A stretch of 64,000 nt of DNA from Bradyrhizobium sp. ORS 278 (lineage in GTDB: Bacteria > Pseudomonadota > Alphaproteobacteria > Rhizobiales > Xanthobacteraceae): assembly GCF_000026145.1 (NCBI RefSeq), contig NC_009445.1, positions 3,286,001 to 3,350,000 on the forward strand, written 5' to 3'. Made by a program: the position numbers and the translations under genes. The first letter of the stretch is position 1; the number at the start of each line of letters is the position of its first letter. The notes beneath the pieces were generated by a model. It had not been told where the DNA came from. It did not search any database and saw only the letters and a program-made list of their open reading frames with translations. Below, in pieces: positions 1 to 7,759 of this stretch.

Positions 1-89
1 AGGCCGCGGGCTTCACCGTCACCTCGATCCGCGATGTGACGACGATCCCGCACAATGGTTGCCGTCCGCGCAAGCGTCGTCGCGTCTGA
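1..89 (+). CDS. rpsK: 30S ribosomal protein S11, C-terminal end (partial)
   Basis: The window opens inside this gene; the last 28 codons are seen, ending in TGA at 87-89. The visible tail contains TVTSIRDVTTIPHNGCRPRKRRRV, in two pieces: the conserved DVT-IPHNGCRP block and the basic end KRRRV, both diagnostic of S11, which sits on the small-subunit platform and lines the mRNA exit path. It lies directly upstream of rpoA, the usual alpha-proteobacterial order rpsM-rpsK-rpoA-rplQ. The 5' part is outside the window. Confidence 0.95.
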   Translation, partial: AAGFTVTSIRDVTTIPHNGCRPRKRRRV

Positions 90-97
90 TCCGAAGG

Positions 98-124
98 AGG
101 CGGGCAGCATGTCCGCCTTTTCTT
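98..124 (+). terminator. Hairpin with T-rich tail between rpsK and rpoA
   Basis: AGGCGGG at 98-104 pairs with TCCGCCT at 112-118 (one G-T wobble), followed by TTTTCTT. This has the form of an intrinsic terminator but lies inside the ribosomal operon, so partial termination or attenuation before rpoA is the likely role. Function is inferred. Confidence 0.5.
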
Positions 125-204
125 GCTTTTGAACCTTTTCGATAACCGCGATCCGATGCGCGGTTCTCCAACGCCAGTCAGTCGTCCCCCAGACGGACTG
201 GCCC

Positions 205-1236
205 ATGGGTGAAACAGTGACGATCCAGAAGAATTGGCAAGAATTGATTCGGCCGAACAAGCTCCAGGTCACGCCGGGCTCCGACGCGACTCGTTTCGCC
301 ACCGTGGTTGCCGAGCCGCTGGAGCGCGGTTTCGGCCAGACGCTGGGCAATGCGCTGCGCCGCATCCTGCTGTCGTCGCTGCAGGGCGCCGCCGTGCAGT
401 CGGTGCACATCGACGGCGTGCTGCACGAGTTCTCCTCGATCGCGGGCGTCCGTGAGGACGTCACCGACATCGTGCTGAACATCAAGGACATCTCGATCAA
501 GATGCAGGGCGAAGGCCCGAAGCGGATGGTCGTGAAGAAGCAGGGTCCGGGCGCGGTCACCGCCGGCGACATCCAGACCGTCGGCGACATCGTCGTGCTC
601 AACCCCGACCTGCAGCTCTGCACCCTGGACGAGGGCGCCGAAATCCGTATGGAGTTCACGGTCGCGACCGGCAAGGGCTACGTCCCGGCCGAGCGTAACC
701 GTCCGGAGGACGCGCCGATCGGCCTGATCCCGATCGACAGCCTGTTCTCGCCGGTCCGCAAGGTCTCCTACAAGGTCGAGAACACCCGCGAGGGCCAGAT
801 CCTCGACTACGATAAGCTGACCATGACGATCGAGACCAACGGCGCGATCTCGCCGGAGGACGCGGTGGCCTATGCCGCGCGCATCCTGCAGGATCAGCTC
901 AACGTGTTCGTCAACTTCGAGGAGCCGCGCAAGGAAGTCGCCCAGGAGATCATCCCGGACCTCGCCTTCAATCCGGCCTTCCTCAAGAAGGTGGACGAGC
1001 TCGAGCTGTCGGTGCGTTCGGCGAACTGCCTGAAGAACGACAACATCGTCTACATCGGCGACCTCGTGCAGAAGTCGGAAGCGGAGATGCTGCGCACTCC
1101 GAACTTCGGCCGCAAGTCGCTGAACGAGATCAAGGAAGTGCTGGCCCAGATGGGTCTGCATCTCGGCATGGAAGTGCCGGGCTGGCCGCCGGAGAACATC
1201 GACGAGCTGGCCAAGCGCTTCGAGGATCACTACTGA
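205..1236 (+). CDS. rpoA: DNA-directed RNA polymerase subunit alpha
   Basis: This is the 343-residue alpha subunit, which nucleates RNA polymerase assembly as a dimer and contacts UP elements and activators. The N-terminal domain (about 1-235) shows the conserved [13 protein letters not shown] segment near residue 53. A linker leads to the C-terminal domain (about 255-335) with the helix-hairpin-helix run [18 protein letters not shown]. Length and sequence are typical of Bradyrhizobium. The ATG at 205 gives the usual start [11 protein letters not shown]. It follows rpsK and precedes rplQ, from which it is separated by an inserted family A palindrome. Confidence 0.98.
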   Translation: MGETVTIQKNWQELIRPNKLQVTPGSDATRFATVVAEPLERGFGQTLGNALRRILLSSLQGAAVQSVHIDGVLHEFSSIAGVREDVTDIVLNIKDISIKMQGEGPKRMVVKKQGPGAVTAGDIQTVGDIVVLNPDLQLCTLDEGAEIRMEFTVATGKGYVPAERNRPEDAPIGLIPIDSLFSPVRKVSYKVENTREGQILDYDKLTMTIETNGAISPEDAVAYAARILQDQLNVFVNFEEPRKEVAQEIIPDLAFNPAFLKKVDELELSVRSANCLKNDNIVYIGDLVQKSEAEMLRTPNFGRKSLNEIKEVLAQMGLHLGMEVPGWPPENIDELAKRFEDHY

Positions 1237-1242
1237 GCATTC

Positions 1243-1322
1243 GTCATTCCGGGACGGTCCGTAGGACCGGACCCGGAATCTCGAGATTCCGGGTTCGATG
1301 CTGCGCATCGCCCCGGAATGAC
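1243..1322. repeat. Family A palindrome, copy A1
   Basis: It begins GTCATTCCGGG and ends CCCCGGAATGAC, with the central palindrome CCGGAATCTCGAGATTCCGG. Close copy at 11444-11523 and a disrupted one at 37331-37442. It lies between rpoA and rplQ within the ribosomal operon. Confidence 0.85.
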
Positions 1323-1409
1323 CACCTCCACCGGGCGAACGCAGGCAGCCCACCTGAGCAACATGTCCGACGAACCGTCGCGGCAGATTGAAATTGAGGA
1401 CTCAAGACA

Positions 1410-1823
1410 ATGCGTCACGGCAAGGTTCATCGGAAGCTCAACCGCACCGCCGAGCATCGCAAGGCGATGTTCGCAAACATGTGCGCGTCGCTGATCAAGC
1501 ACGAGCAGATCGTCACCACGCTGCCCAAGGCCAAGGAGCTCCGGCCGATCGTCGAGAAGCTCGTGACCCTCGGCAAGAAGGGTGGGCTGGCGCTGCGCCG
1601 TCAGGCGATCGCCGAGATGCGCGACGTCGACCAGGTCAAGAAGCTGTTTGACGTGCTGGCGCCCCGCTACAAGGACCGCAACGGCGGCTACACCCGCATC
1701 ATCAAGGCCGGCTTCCGCTACGGCGACAACGCCGCGATGGCCGTGATCGAGTTCGTCGATCGCGACGTCGATGCCAAGGGCCAGGATTCCGGCCCGGTGC
1801 AGGAGACCTCGGAAGCCGCGTAA
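1410..1823 (+). CDS. rplQ: 50S ribosomal protein L17
   Basis: The 137-residue product is L17, a large-subunit protein near the exit tunnel. It begins [20 protein letters not shown], the family signature, and contains the conserved [12 protein letters not shown] segment near residue 89. The C-terminal tail after about residue 120 is short and poorly conserved, as usual. The ATG at 1410 is preceded by a GAGGA ribosome site. It is the last gene of the ribosomal operon and is followed by an intrinsic terminator at 1850-1875. Confidence 0.97.
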   Translation: MRHGKVHRKLNRTAEHRKAMFANMCASLIKHEQIVTTLPKAKELRPIVEKLVTLGKKGGLALRRQAIAEMRDVDQVKKLFDVLAPRYKDRNGGYTRIIKAGFRYGDNAAMAVIEFVDRDVDAKGQDSGPVQETSEAA

Positions 1824-1849
1824 GCGGCACCGATCCCTGGGATTGCAAG

Positions 1850-1875
1850 ACGGCGCCTTCGGGCGCCGTTTTCAT
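1850..1875 (+). terminator. Rho-independent terminator after rplQ
   Basis: ACGGCGCC at 1850-1857, loop TTCG, GGCGCCGT at 1862-1869, then TTTCATTT. An eight-base-pair stem with a stable UUCG-type tetraloop closes the ribosomal operon. Confidence 0.9.
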
Positions 1876-1886
1876 TTGGATGCTCC

Positions 1887-1970
1887 GTAGCCCGGATGAG
1901 CGCAGCGACATCCGGGTTCATCCTCACAGCTCGTGAGACCCCGGATATCGCTGCGCTCATCCGGGCTACG
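1887..1970. repeat. Family B palindrome, copy B1
   Basis: It starts GTAGCCCGGATGAGCG and ends CGCTCATCCGGGCTAC as an inverted copy, with a middle that reads GACATCCGGGTTCATC and CCCCGGATATCG. Other copies are at 2480, 3491, 5212, 6662, 10573, 22910 and 33496. Confidence 0.88.
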
Positions 1971-2006
1971 CACCTGAATTGCCTGACATGGACTGGAGCG
2001 CCGCGC

Positions 2007-2447
2007 ATGGGCACCGCAGAGCTGCACGTTGCCTACGAGCCGGATGACGACGGCACCGGAAAGATCATCGCCACGGCCAGGGCCGGCGCGTTTGCCGCCC
2101 GCGGCGAGGCGTGGTTCGGCCGCGAACTGGATGATTTCGTCAAAGGGCTGCGCGCCTATCCGCTGTCGTGGGACAAGCCGCCGAAGATCGAAGGTGGTTA
2201 CGACGAGCGTAGCCTAGCTCAATGCCTCGTCCGAATCGTGATCAAACCATTTGATTTCAGCGGGCATTTGCTGGTGCATGCAGACCTCGCCACGGTCGTT
2301 CATAGCGCGCTGGGTGCCGATGTGCAGAACAGCGCCTCGATCCGCTTCCTGACCGAATACGCGATCCTCGACCGCTTCGCCGTCGACTTCGAGGAGCTGC
2401 TGAACGGCCGGTGCAAGGTCGCGGTCCTGACGGGGACCACGAGCTGA
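2007..2447 (+). CDS. Protein of unknown function, 146 aa
   Basis: I do not recognise this family. The ATG at 2007 is chosen because the reading frame upstream only runs through repeat B1. The product begins MGTAELHVAYEPDDDGTG, then AWFGRELDDFVKGLRAYPL near residue 36, and ends in RFLTEYAILDRFAVDFEELL. Alternating hydrophobic residues suggest a small alpha/beta domain. There is no signal peptide or membrane segment. Its overall pattern faintly recalls small soluble immunity-like proteins, but no partner toxin is nearby. Codon use is GC-rich like its neighbours, and it is flanked by repeats B1 and B2 rather than belonging to an operon. Confidence 0.6.
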   Translation: MGTAELHVAYEPDDDGTGKIIATARAGAFAARGEAWFGRELDDFVKGLRAYPLSWDKPPKIEGGYDERSLAQCLVRIVIKPFDFSGHLLVHADLATVVHSALGADVQNSASIRFLTEYAILDRFAVDFEELLNGRCKVAVLTGTTS

Positions 2448-2479
2448 GGGGCGGCCCCCGATCCGATTTTTGATGAACT

Positions 2480-2595
2480 GTAGCCCGGATGAGCGAAGCG
2501 ACATCCGGGATCATCGCCGCAACTCGTGAGACCCCGGATGTCGCTTCCGCCTTAGCCTTGCAGGCCTTGGCGGACAAGCCGCTCATCCGGGCTAC
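2480..2595. repeat. Family B palindrome with nested mini-hairpin, copy B2
   Basis: It is a family B element whose right arm is interrupted by a 33-nt insertion at 2548-2580 containing CGCCTTAGCC and ending GGCGGACAAGCC. The same position is interrupted by a 33-nt relative in copy B8 (33564-33596). Confidence 0.85.
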
Positions 2596-2685
2596 CCTCA
2601 AAAAGGATCAGTTCTGCGCGCAGCGCGTTGGGGTCGGCGCAATGGCGACCTACATGCGTTGCTCCAGCACTACGGAGAGCTGCTC

Positions 2686-3480
2686 ATGCATATCGACCTC
2701 TCGGGTAAAACCGCGCTTGTCACCGGTTCCACAGCCGGCATCGGCTTTGCGATCGCCAAAGGACTCGCCGCGTCCGGCGCGGAGGTGATCCTCAACGGAC
2801 GTGCCCAAGGCCGTGTCGATGACGCCGTCGCGCGCCTGAAGCAGGCAGTGCCGTCCGCCAAGGTCCGCGGCGTCGCCGGCGATGTCGCCCAGGTCGACGG
2901 CGGCAACGCCATCGTCACGGCAGTCCCCGAGGTCCACATCCTCGTCAACAATGCCGGGATCTTCGAGCCGAAGGACTTTTTCGAGATTCCCGACGAGGAC
3001 TGGAGCCGCTTCTTCGAGGTCAACGTGCTCTCCGGCGTGCGCATGGCGCGCGCCTACATGCAGGGCATGCTGAAGCGCAACTGGGGCCGCATCATCTTCA
3101 TCTCCTCGGAGTCGGCGCTGAACATCCCGACCGAGATGATCCACTACGGCATGACCAAGACCGCGCAGCTGTCGGTCTCGCGCGGCCTCGCCAAGCTGAC
3201 GCGCGGCACCGGCGTCACGGTCAATTCCGTGCTGCCGGGTCCGACGATGTCGGAAGGCGTGGAGACCTTCGTCAAGGATCTGGCGCGGCAGAACAGCCAG
3301 TCGGAGCAGGAAGCGGCATCGGCTTTCGTCCGGCAGCACCGCCCAGCCTCGCTGCTGCAGCGCTTCGCCAGCGTCGACGAGATCGCCAACTTGGTCGTCT
3401 ACGTCGCGTCCAAGGAGGCCTCCGCAACCAACGGCGCCGCGCTGCGCGCCGAGGGCGGCATCATCGATACGATTGCGTAG
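2686..3480 (+). CDS. SDR family NAD(P)-dependent oxidoreductase
   Basis: The 264-residue product is a classical short-chain dehydrogenase. The cofactor motif TGSTAGIG lies near residue 12, NNAG near residue 85, and the catalytic Ser is followed by YGMTK (Tyr-x-x-x-Lys) near residue 155. The ATG at 2686 follows a GGAGAG ribosome site. The substrate cannot be told from sequence. The longer C-terminal half, with FVRQHRPASLLQRFAS before the final helix, fits SDRs often annotated as oxidoreductases of unknown substrate. It stands alone between repeats B2 and B3. Confidence 0.85.
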   Translation: MHIDLSGKTALVTGSTAGIGFAIAKGLAASGAEVILNGRAQGRVDDAVARLKQAVPSAKVRGVAGDVAQVDGGNAIVTAVPEVHILVNNAGIFEPKDFFEIPDEDWSRFFEVNVLSGVRMARAYMQGMLKRNWGRIIFISSESALNIPTEMIHYGMTKTAQLSVSRGLAKLTRGTGVTVNSVLPGPTMSEGVETFVKDLARQNSQSEQEAASAFVRQHRPASLLQRFASVDEIANLVVYVASKEASATNGAALRAEGGIIDTIA

Positions 3481-3490
3481 TCGTCGTTGC

Positions 3491-3574
3491 GTAGCCCGCA
3501 TGAGCGCAGCGACATGCGGGTCCACACGCACAGCGCGTGAGACCCCGGATGTCGCTTCGCTTATCCGGGCTACG
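3491..3574. repeat. Family B palindrome, copy B3
   Basis: It starts GTAGCCCGCATGAGCG and ends CTTATCCGGGCTAC, a slightly diverged copy downstream of the SDR gene. Confidence 0.85.
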
Positions 3575-3586
3575 ACATGAGGCCAG

Positions 3587-3883
3587 ATGCCCGCCTACGT
3601 TATTTCCGAAGTCGAGGTGCGCGACAGCGATGCCATGGAGCGTTACCGCAGCGCTGCCGCGCGCTCGATCGCGCAGTATGGCGGCCGATATCTGGTGCGC
3701 GGCGGTGCCGCCGAAACCGTCGAAGGCGGGCCGCTGGCCAAGGCACTGATCATCGTCGAGTTCCCGTCGATGGCGCGGCTGCGCGAATGGTATGCGTCGG
3801 CCGAGTATGCCGAAGCGCTGCGCGACCGCTGGAACGCACTGGACCGTCGGCTGATTTTCGTCGAAGGTGTTGCACCTGCGTAA
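3587..3883 (+). CDS. DUF1330 family protein
   Basis: The 98-residue protein begins MPAYVISEVEVRDSDAMERY and contains the conserved GGRYLVRGG turn near residue 33 and IVEFPSM-RL-EWY near residue 62. These are hallmarks of DUF1330, a small dimeric alpha/beta-barrel (ferredoxin-like) family of unknown biochemical role. It is cytoplasmic, with no signal peptide. The CLC transporter gene starts 21 bp downstream, so the two are probably co-transcribed. Confidence 0.88.
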   Translation: MPAYVISEVEVRDSDAMERYRSAAARSIAQYGGRYLVRGGAAETVEGGPLAKALIIVEFPSMARLREWYASAEYAEALRDRWNALDRRLIFVEGVAPA

Positions 3884-3904
3884 AATCCGGACCGTAGCGC
3901 GCTC

Positions 3905-5215
3905 ATGCTCAAGATCACCCCCCGCCGCAAGCGTTGGCTCAAGCTGACGTCGGCGCGCTGGCAGCGGCGGGTGCTGTTCGTGGCGGGCGGTCTCGTGGTC
4001 GGCGCCGCCGCGGTCGCGCTTGCCAAGCTCGCCGATGAGGCCCAGCTCGCGTTCAACTGGCTGCTGGCGCAATCCCGCTATGCGTCGTTGATCGTCACCC
4101 CCGCGGGCTTCGGCCTGTCGGTCTACCTGACGCAGCGCTTCTTCCCGAACGCACAGGGCAGCGGCATTCCGCAGGCGATCGCCGCGCGTCATCTCACCGA
4201 TACCAGTGCGCGCAGCCCGCTGGTGTCGATCCGTATCGCCATCGGCAAGGTCCTGTTGACCCTGCTCGGGCTGCTCTGCGGCGGCTCGGTCGGGCGCGAG
4301 GGGCCGACCGTCCAGGTCGGCGCCTCCATCATGTTCGCACTGGGCCGGCTGTCGCCGCGCCGCCAGCCCGGCCTGATCCTGGCCGGCGCGGCCGCGGGCG
4401 TCGCCGCCGCCTTCAACACGCCGCTCGCCGGCATCGTGTTCGGCATTGAGGAGATGAGCCGCGCCTTCGAGACGCGGACCTCCAGCCTCGTCATCGCGAC
4501 CGTGATCGCGGCCGGCCTGACCTCGCTGGCGCTGATCGGCAACTACGCCTATTTCGGGACGACGCCGATTGCGCTCGGCAAAGGCATCGACTGGCTCGCC
4601 GTTCCGCTCTGCGGCGTGATCGGCGGCGCCGCTGGCGGGCTGTTCAGCCGCATCCTGATCACCATGGCGCGGGGGCTGCCTGGAACCGCCGGCCTCTTCA
4701 TCAAGCGCCAGCCGATGCTCTTCGCGCTAGCCTGCGGCTTCGCCGTAGCGCTTTGCGGTCTCGCCTCGGGCGGCACGGTCTACGGCACCGGCTACGCCCA
4801 GGTGAAGACGGCGCTCGAGAGCGGCACGCCGCTGCCCGCCGATTTCGGCGCGCTGAAGTTCTTGGCCACGACCTTCGCTGCGATCAGCGGCATTCCCGGC
4901 GGCATCTTCGCGCCGTCGCTCGCCGTTGGCGCCGGCATCGGCGCCAATGTCGCCAGCCTGTTCCAGCACACGCCGCTGGCGCCGATCATGCTGCTCGGCA
5001 TGGTCGCCTATTTCGCCGGCGTGGTGCAGGCGCCGATCACCGCCTTCGTCATCGTCACCGAGATGACCGACAACCACGCCATGGTGGTGCCGCTGATGAT
5101 GGCCTCGCTGATCGCCTACGGCACCTCGCGACTGATCTGCGAGGAGGGGCTCTATCACGCGCTCGCCAAAGGTTTTGTCGCGAAGGCGGAGGCGGGAGCG
5201 GCGGGCCATCTGTAG
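3905..5215 (+). CDS. CLC family chloride channel/transporter
   Basis: The 436-residue membrane protein has the three CLC ion-path signatures: GSGIPQ near residue 89, GREGPTVQVG near 129 and GGIFAPSLAVGAGIG near 338. The gating glutamate is present in GREGP. A GIEEM segment near 180 supplies the residue matching the internal proton glutamate of ClC-ec1, and LYHAL near the C-terminus keeps the anion-binding tyrosine, so H+/Cl- exchange is plausible. There is no cytoplasmic CBS pair. Its stop codon TAG (5213-5215) is the TAG of repeat B4, which begins GTAGCCCGG at 5212. Confidence 0.92.
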   Translation: MLKITPRRKRWLKLTSARWQRRVLFVAGGLVVGAAAVALAKLADEAQLAFNWLLAQSRYASLIVTPAGFGLSVYLTQRFFPNAQGSGIPQAIAARHLTDTSARSPLVSIRIAIGKVLLTLLGLLCGGSVGREGPTVQVGASIMFALGRLSPRRQPGLILAGAAAGVAAAFNTPLAGIVFGIEEMSRAFETRTSSLVIATVIAAGLTSLALIGNYAYFGTTPIALGKGIDWLAVPLCGVIGGAAGGLFSRILITMARGLPGTAGLFIKRQPMLFALACGFAVALCGLASGGTVYGTGYAQVKTALESGTPLPADFGALKFLATTFAAISGIPGGIFAPSLAVGAGIGANVASLFQHTPLAPIMLLGMVAYFAGVVQAPITAFVIVTEMTDNHAMVVPLMMASLIAYGTSRLICEEGLYHALAKGFVAKAEAGAAGHL

Positions 5216-5296
5216 CCCGGATGAGCGACAGCGACATCCGGGTTCATCGCCGCAGCTCGTGTGGCCCCGGATGTGGCTGCGCTCATCCGGGCTCCG
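5212..5296. repeat. Family B palindrome B4, supplying the clc stop codon
   Basis: It starts GTAGCCCGGATGAGCG and ends GCTCATCCGGGCTC. Its first TAG (5213-5215) is the in-frame stop of the upstream CLC gene. Confidence 0.87.
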
Positions 5297-5422
5297 CACT
5301 CCTCGTCACCTTGCACCCGAACGCTGCCGCGCTCGTGAGCAGCTTGATGCCCGATTGAGCGAGCGGGCTCCTGCTCCAACAGCATCACCGCAAAATCCGC
5401 TGTTAGTTCAATATCACTCCGT

Positions 5423-5437
5423 TGGCACACAGCTTGC
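5423..5437 (+). promoter_or_regulatory. Sigma-54 (RpoN) type promoter
   Basis: TGGCAC at 5423-5428, five bases, then TTGC at 5434-5437, with the -24 GG and -12 GC twelve bases apart. This matches the sigma-54 consensus TGGCAC-N5-TTGC. It precedes a NitT/TauT-type transporter and amidohydrolase operon, consistent with nitrogen control by NtrC or a similar activator. Transcription would start near 5449. Confidence 0.75.
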
Positions 5438-5472
5438 GTAGTTAAGCCCAGCGCAGAGCATCGCTCTCTTGG

Positions 5473-5593
5473 GTTGGCGTGCCCATCGTCGGGATCCCGT
5501 GGGGTCGGTGGGACGATGCAGGTCGCGTCCACCGTAGGTGGAGCCTTACGGCTCATCGCCAACACGGGGTCCATCCCGTCGTCATGGATGGAG
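5473..5593 (+). promoter_or_regulatory. Foldable 5' leader, candidate riboswitch-like element
   Basis: GTTGGCG (5473-5479) pairs with CGCCAAC (5557-5563), enclosing CATCGTC (5484-5490) with GACGATG (5512-5518) and either TCCACC/GGTGGA (5528-5542) or GAGCC/GGCTC (5541-5554), which share bases. Downstream, ACGGG/CCCGT (5564-5579) competes with TCCATC (5570-5575) pairing to GATGGA (5587-5592), which would cover the GGAG ribosome site. Seen by eye only. Downstream genes resemble those controlled by the NMT1-motif (xanthine) class, but I could not match that consensus. Confidence 0.5.
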
Positions 5594-5599
5594 ACTCGC

Positions 5600-6655
5600 A
5601 TGTGCGATCGTGACGGAACCTTCTATCGCAGCTTCTCTCGCCGCAACTTCCTCAAGTCCACGGTGGCCGCGACGGCCGCCACCGTCGCCGTTCCCGCCCA
5701 TCTCGCCGCTTTGCTGGCGCCGACGCCGGCGCATGCCGGGACTGTCATCAAGGCGACCCATGGCTCTGGCTTCTGCAACATGGGCATCTTCCTCGCCAAG
5801 GAGCGCAACCTGACGGTGGCCGACGGTGTCGAGCTCGAATTCGTGGTGACGCCGTCGAACACCGAGATCACCACGATGTTCGGCGCCGGTCTCGTCGACA
5901 TCTCCATGATCCCGTATTCCAACTTCATGACGCTGTACGACGCCGGCGCGCCGGTGAAGATCGTGGCGGGCGGCGGAGTGCAGGGCTGCATCATCGTCGC
6001 GAAGGAAGGCATCACGTCCGCCGCCGACCTCAAGGGCAAGACGTTCGGAACGTTCCAGGCCGATACGCTCGAGGTGCTGCCCTACGACTACCTGAAGAAG
6101 GCCGGGCTATCGTTCAAGGATGTCGACATCAAATATCTCGACACCTCGCCGGAGCTCGCTCAGGCCTTCATGGCCGGCGCGCTCGACGCGATCTGCCACA
6201 TCGAGCCTTATGCGACGCAATGTGTGCAGCAGCGCAAGGGCGCGACCGTGTTGTCCGATGGCACCGACCTCTACGGCAAGGGCTATTCCGATTGCGTGCT
6301 GGCGGCGCGCGTGCCGCTGATCGAGAAGAACCCGGCGGCGGTGAAGGCGGTGATCAAGGCGTTGATGGTGGCGCAGAGCCAGGCCGAGGCCGACAAGGCC
6401 GCGGCGCTGAAGGACACCGTCGGCAAGTACTACAAGACCTCGATGGAGGCGGCGATCGATGCGTCATCGAAGCAGCCGATCGTGGTCGACCAGCGCAGCC
6501 AGACCCAGTTCATCATCGACCGCGGCGTCTCGATGAAGGAGCTCGGCTACGTCAAGAAGCTGCCCGACCAGGGCGCCTTCGACTGGTCGCTGCTGGAGGC
6601 GGTGATCGCCGACAACAAGGCCCTCTATGACGGGCTGAAACTGAAATCGGCGTGA
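5600..6655 (+). CDS. NitT/TauT-type ABC transporter substrate-binding protein (Tat-exported)
   Basis: The 351-residue protein starts at ATG 5600 behind GGAG (5590-5593). The N-terminus carries a twin-arginine signal, SRRNFLKST near residue 13, followed by an alanine-rich hydrophobic stretch and a cleavage-like AHAG near residue 50. The mature part is an NMT1/THI5-like periplasmic binding fold: GSGFCNMGIFLAKERNL begins the first lobe, and LKGKTFGTFQADTLE near residue 148 is the usual second-domain motif. It would deliver an aromatic or nitrogenous solute to the permease and ATPase encoded downstream. A family B repeat and a half family G repeat lie in the gap before the permease. The solute is unknown; the amidohydrolase at the operon end suggests a heterocycle. 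Confidence 0.85.
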   Translation: MCDRDGTFYRSFSRRNFLKSTVAATAATVAVPAHLAALLAPTPAHAGTVIKATHGSGFCNMGIFLAKERNLTVADGVELEFVVTPSNTEITTMFGAGLVDISMIPYSNFMTLYDAGAPVKIVAGGGVQGCIIVAKEGITSAADLKGKTFGTFQADTLEVLPYDYLKKAGLSFKDVDIKYLDTSPELAQAFMAGALDAICHIEPYATQCVQQRKGATVLSDGTDLYGKGYSDCVLAARVPLIEKNPAAVKAVIKALMVAQSQAEADKAAALKDTVGKYYKTSMEAAIDASSKQPIVVDQRSQTQFIIDRGVSMKELGYVKKLPDQGAFDWSLLEAVIADNKALYDGLKLKSA

Positions 6656-6661
6656 GATCCC

Positions 6662-6745
6662 GTAGCCCGGATGAGTGAAGCGACATCCGGGGTCTCACGA
6701 GGAGCGTGTGTGAACCCGGATGTCGCTCCGCTCATCCGGGCTACG
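6662..6745. repeat. Family B palindrome, copy B5
   Basis: It starts GTAGCCCGGATGAGTG and ends GCTCATCCGGGCTAC. It sits between the binding-protein and permease genes of an ABC operon. Confidence 0.87.
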
Positions 6746-6766
6746 CGCTCTCTCAACACAAAAAGA

Positions 6767-6815
6767 CCTCATCCTGAGGAGCCCGCCGGAGGCGGGCGTC
6801 TCGAAGGATGGCCGC
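6767..6815. repeat. Family G half-repeat, copy G1
   Basis: It reads CCTCATCCTGAGGAGCCCGCC through GGCGGGCGTCTCGAAGGATGGCC, in two pieces. One arm matches the right part of the full element at 34211-34316 in reverse orientation. Its AAGGA lies at ribosome-site distance from the next ATG at 6818. Confidence 0.7.
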
Positions 6816-6817
6816 GC

Positions 6818-7759
6818 ATGACAATCAACGAAACAGCATGGCTTCGCGGATATTCGTCCATGGCAATTGAAACCGCCGTCGTCACCCCTGCGGCGCGCTC
6901 CGTGTCACCTCCCGTTCCGCCACGCAACTGGCGCAAGGCGCGGCGCCGCATTGCCGCGCTTGGCTGGGCCGCGCTCTCCATCGGCCTGTTCGCCGCGATC
7001 TGGGAAGTGCTGTGGTACTTCGAGAAGATCAATCCGCTGCTGCTGCCGCCGCCGCATCTGTTCCTGCAGGACATTCCGGGCACGCTGAAATTCTTCGACC
7101 GCTCCAACCGCGTCGGCTCGGTGGCCTCCGGCGGCGGCGTCGGCGCGCTGGGCATCACGATGTTCTGGACGACATTACGCGTCTTCACCGGGCTGGCGCT
7201 CGGCTTCGTCAGCGGCGTCGCGGTCGGCGCCACGCTGCATTACGTGCACTGGCTGCGCAATCTCCTGATGCCGACGGTGCTGTTGCTGGCGCCGATCTCG
7301 CCGGTGGCGTGGCTGCCGGTCGCAATCTTCGTGTTCGGCATCGGCGACGTGCCGGCGATCTTCCTGGTGTTCATCACCGTGTTCTTCACCATCGTGCTGT
7401 CGACCTCGGCGCAGATCGAGAGCGTGCCGGTCAACTACATCCATGTCGCCCGCATCATGGGCGCGACGCAGACCCAGTTGTTCTGGCGCGTCATCCTGCC
7501 GTCAATCCTGCCCAGCCTGTTCATGACCTTGCGGCTCAATCTGTTCGGCGCCTGGATGGTGGTGCTGATCGCCGAGACCGTCGGCGTCGGCACCGGGCTC
7601 GGTCAGATCATCTCGATGGCGCGCGCGACCTTCAACGCCAAGCTGGTGTTCTTCACGATGGCGGTGATCGGCGCGCTCGGCTTCCTCAGCGATTGGGGCC
7701 TGCGCCAGATCCAGCGCCGCATGCTGTGGTGGGTGGCGCCGAACCGGGGAGGGGTGTGA
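6818..7759 (+). CDS. ABC transporter permease, NitT/TauT type
   Basis: The 313-residue protein has about six membrane helices, starting near residue 45 (AALGWAALSIGLFAAIW), and a BPD_transp_1 core. The coupling loop for the ATPase is seen near residue 210 as YIHVARIMGATQTQLFWRV, the EAA-type motif. The start is ambiguous: ATG 6818 borrows the AAGGA of repeat G1, while ATG 6860 would give 299 residues beginning MAIETAVV. Its stop TGA overlaps the ATG of the ATPase gene by one base. With the upstream binding protein and downstream ATPase it forms one importer. Confidence 0.88.
   Translation: MTINETAWLRGYSSMAIETAVVTPAARSVSPPVPPRNWRKARRRIAALGWAALSIGLFAAIWEVLWYFEKINPLLLPPPHLFLQDIPGTLKFFDRSNRVGSVASGGGVGALGITMFWTTLRVFTGLALGFVSGVAVGATLHYVHWLRNLLMPTVLLLAPISPVAWLPVAIFVFGIGDVPAIFLVFITVFFTIVLSTSAQIESVPVNYIHVARIMGATQTQLFWRVILPSILPSLFMTLRLNLFGAWMVVLIAETVGVGTGLGQIISMARATFNAKLVFFTMAVIGALGFLSDWGLRQIQRRMLWWVAPNRGGV

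Noticed and set aside
1896..2006. Upstream extension of the 146-aa unknown protein
   Set aside because: The frame there is only repeat B1; the likely start is ATG 2007.
3301..4192. Long open frames opposite the SDR and CLC genes
   Set aside because: GC-rich shadow frames with Arg/Ala-rich translations and no family features.
5473..5593. TPP or guanidine-I riboswitch in the leader
   Set aside because: The conserved core sequences of those classes were looked for and not found; the ACACGG match is isolated.
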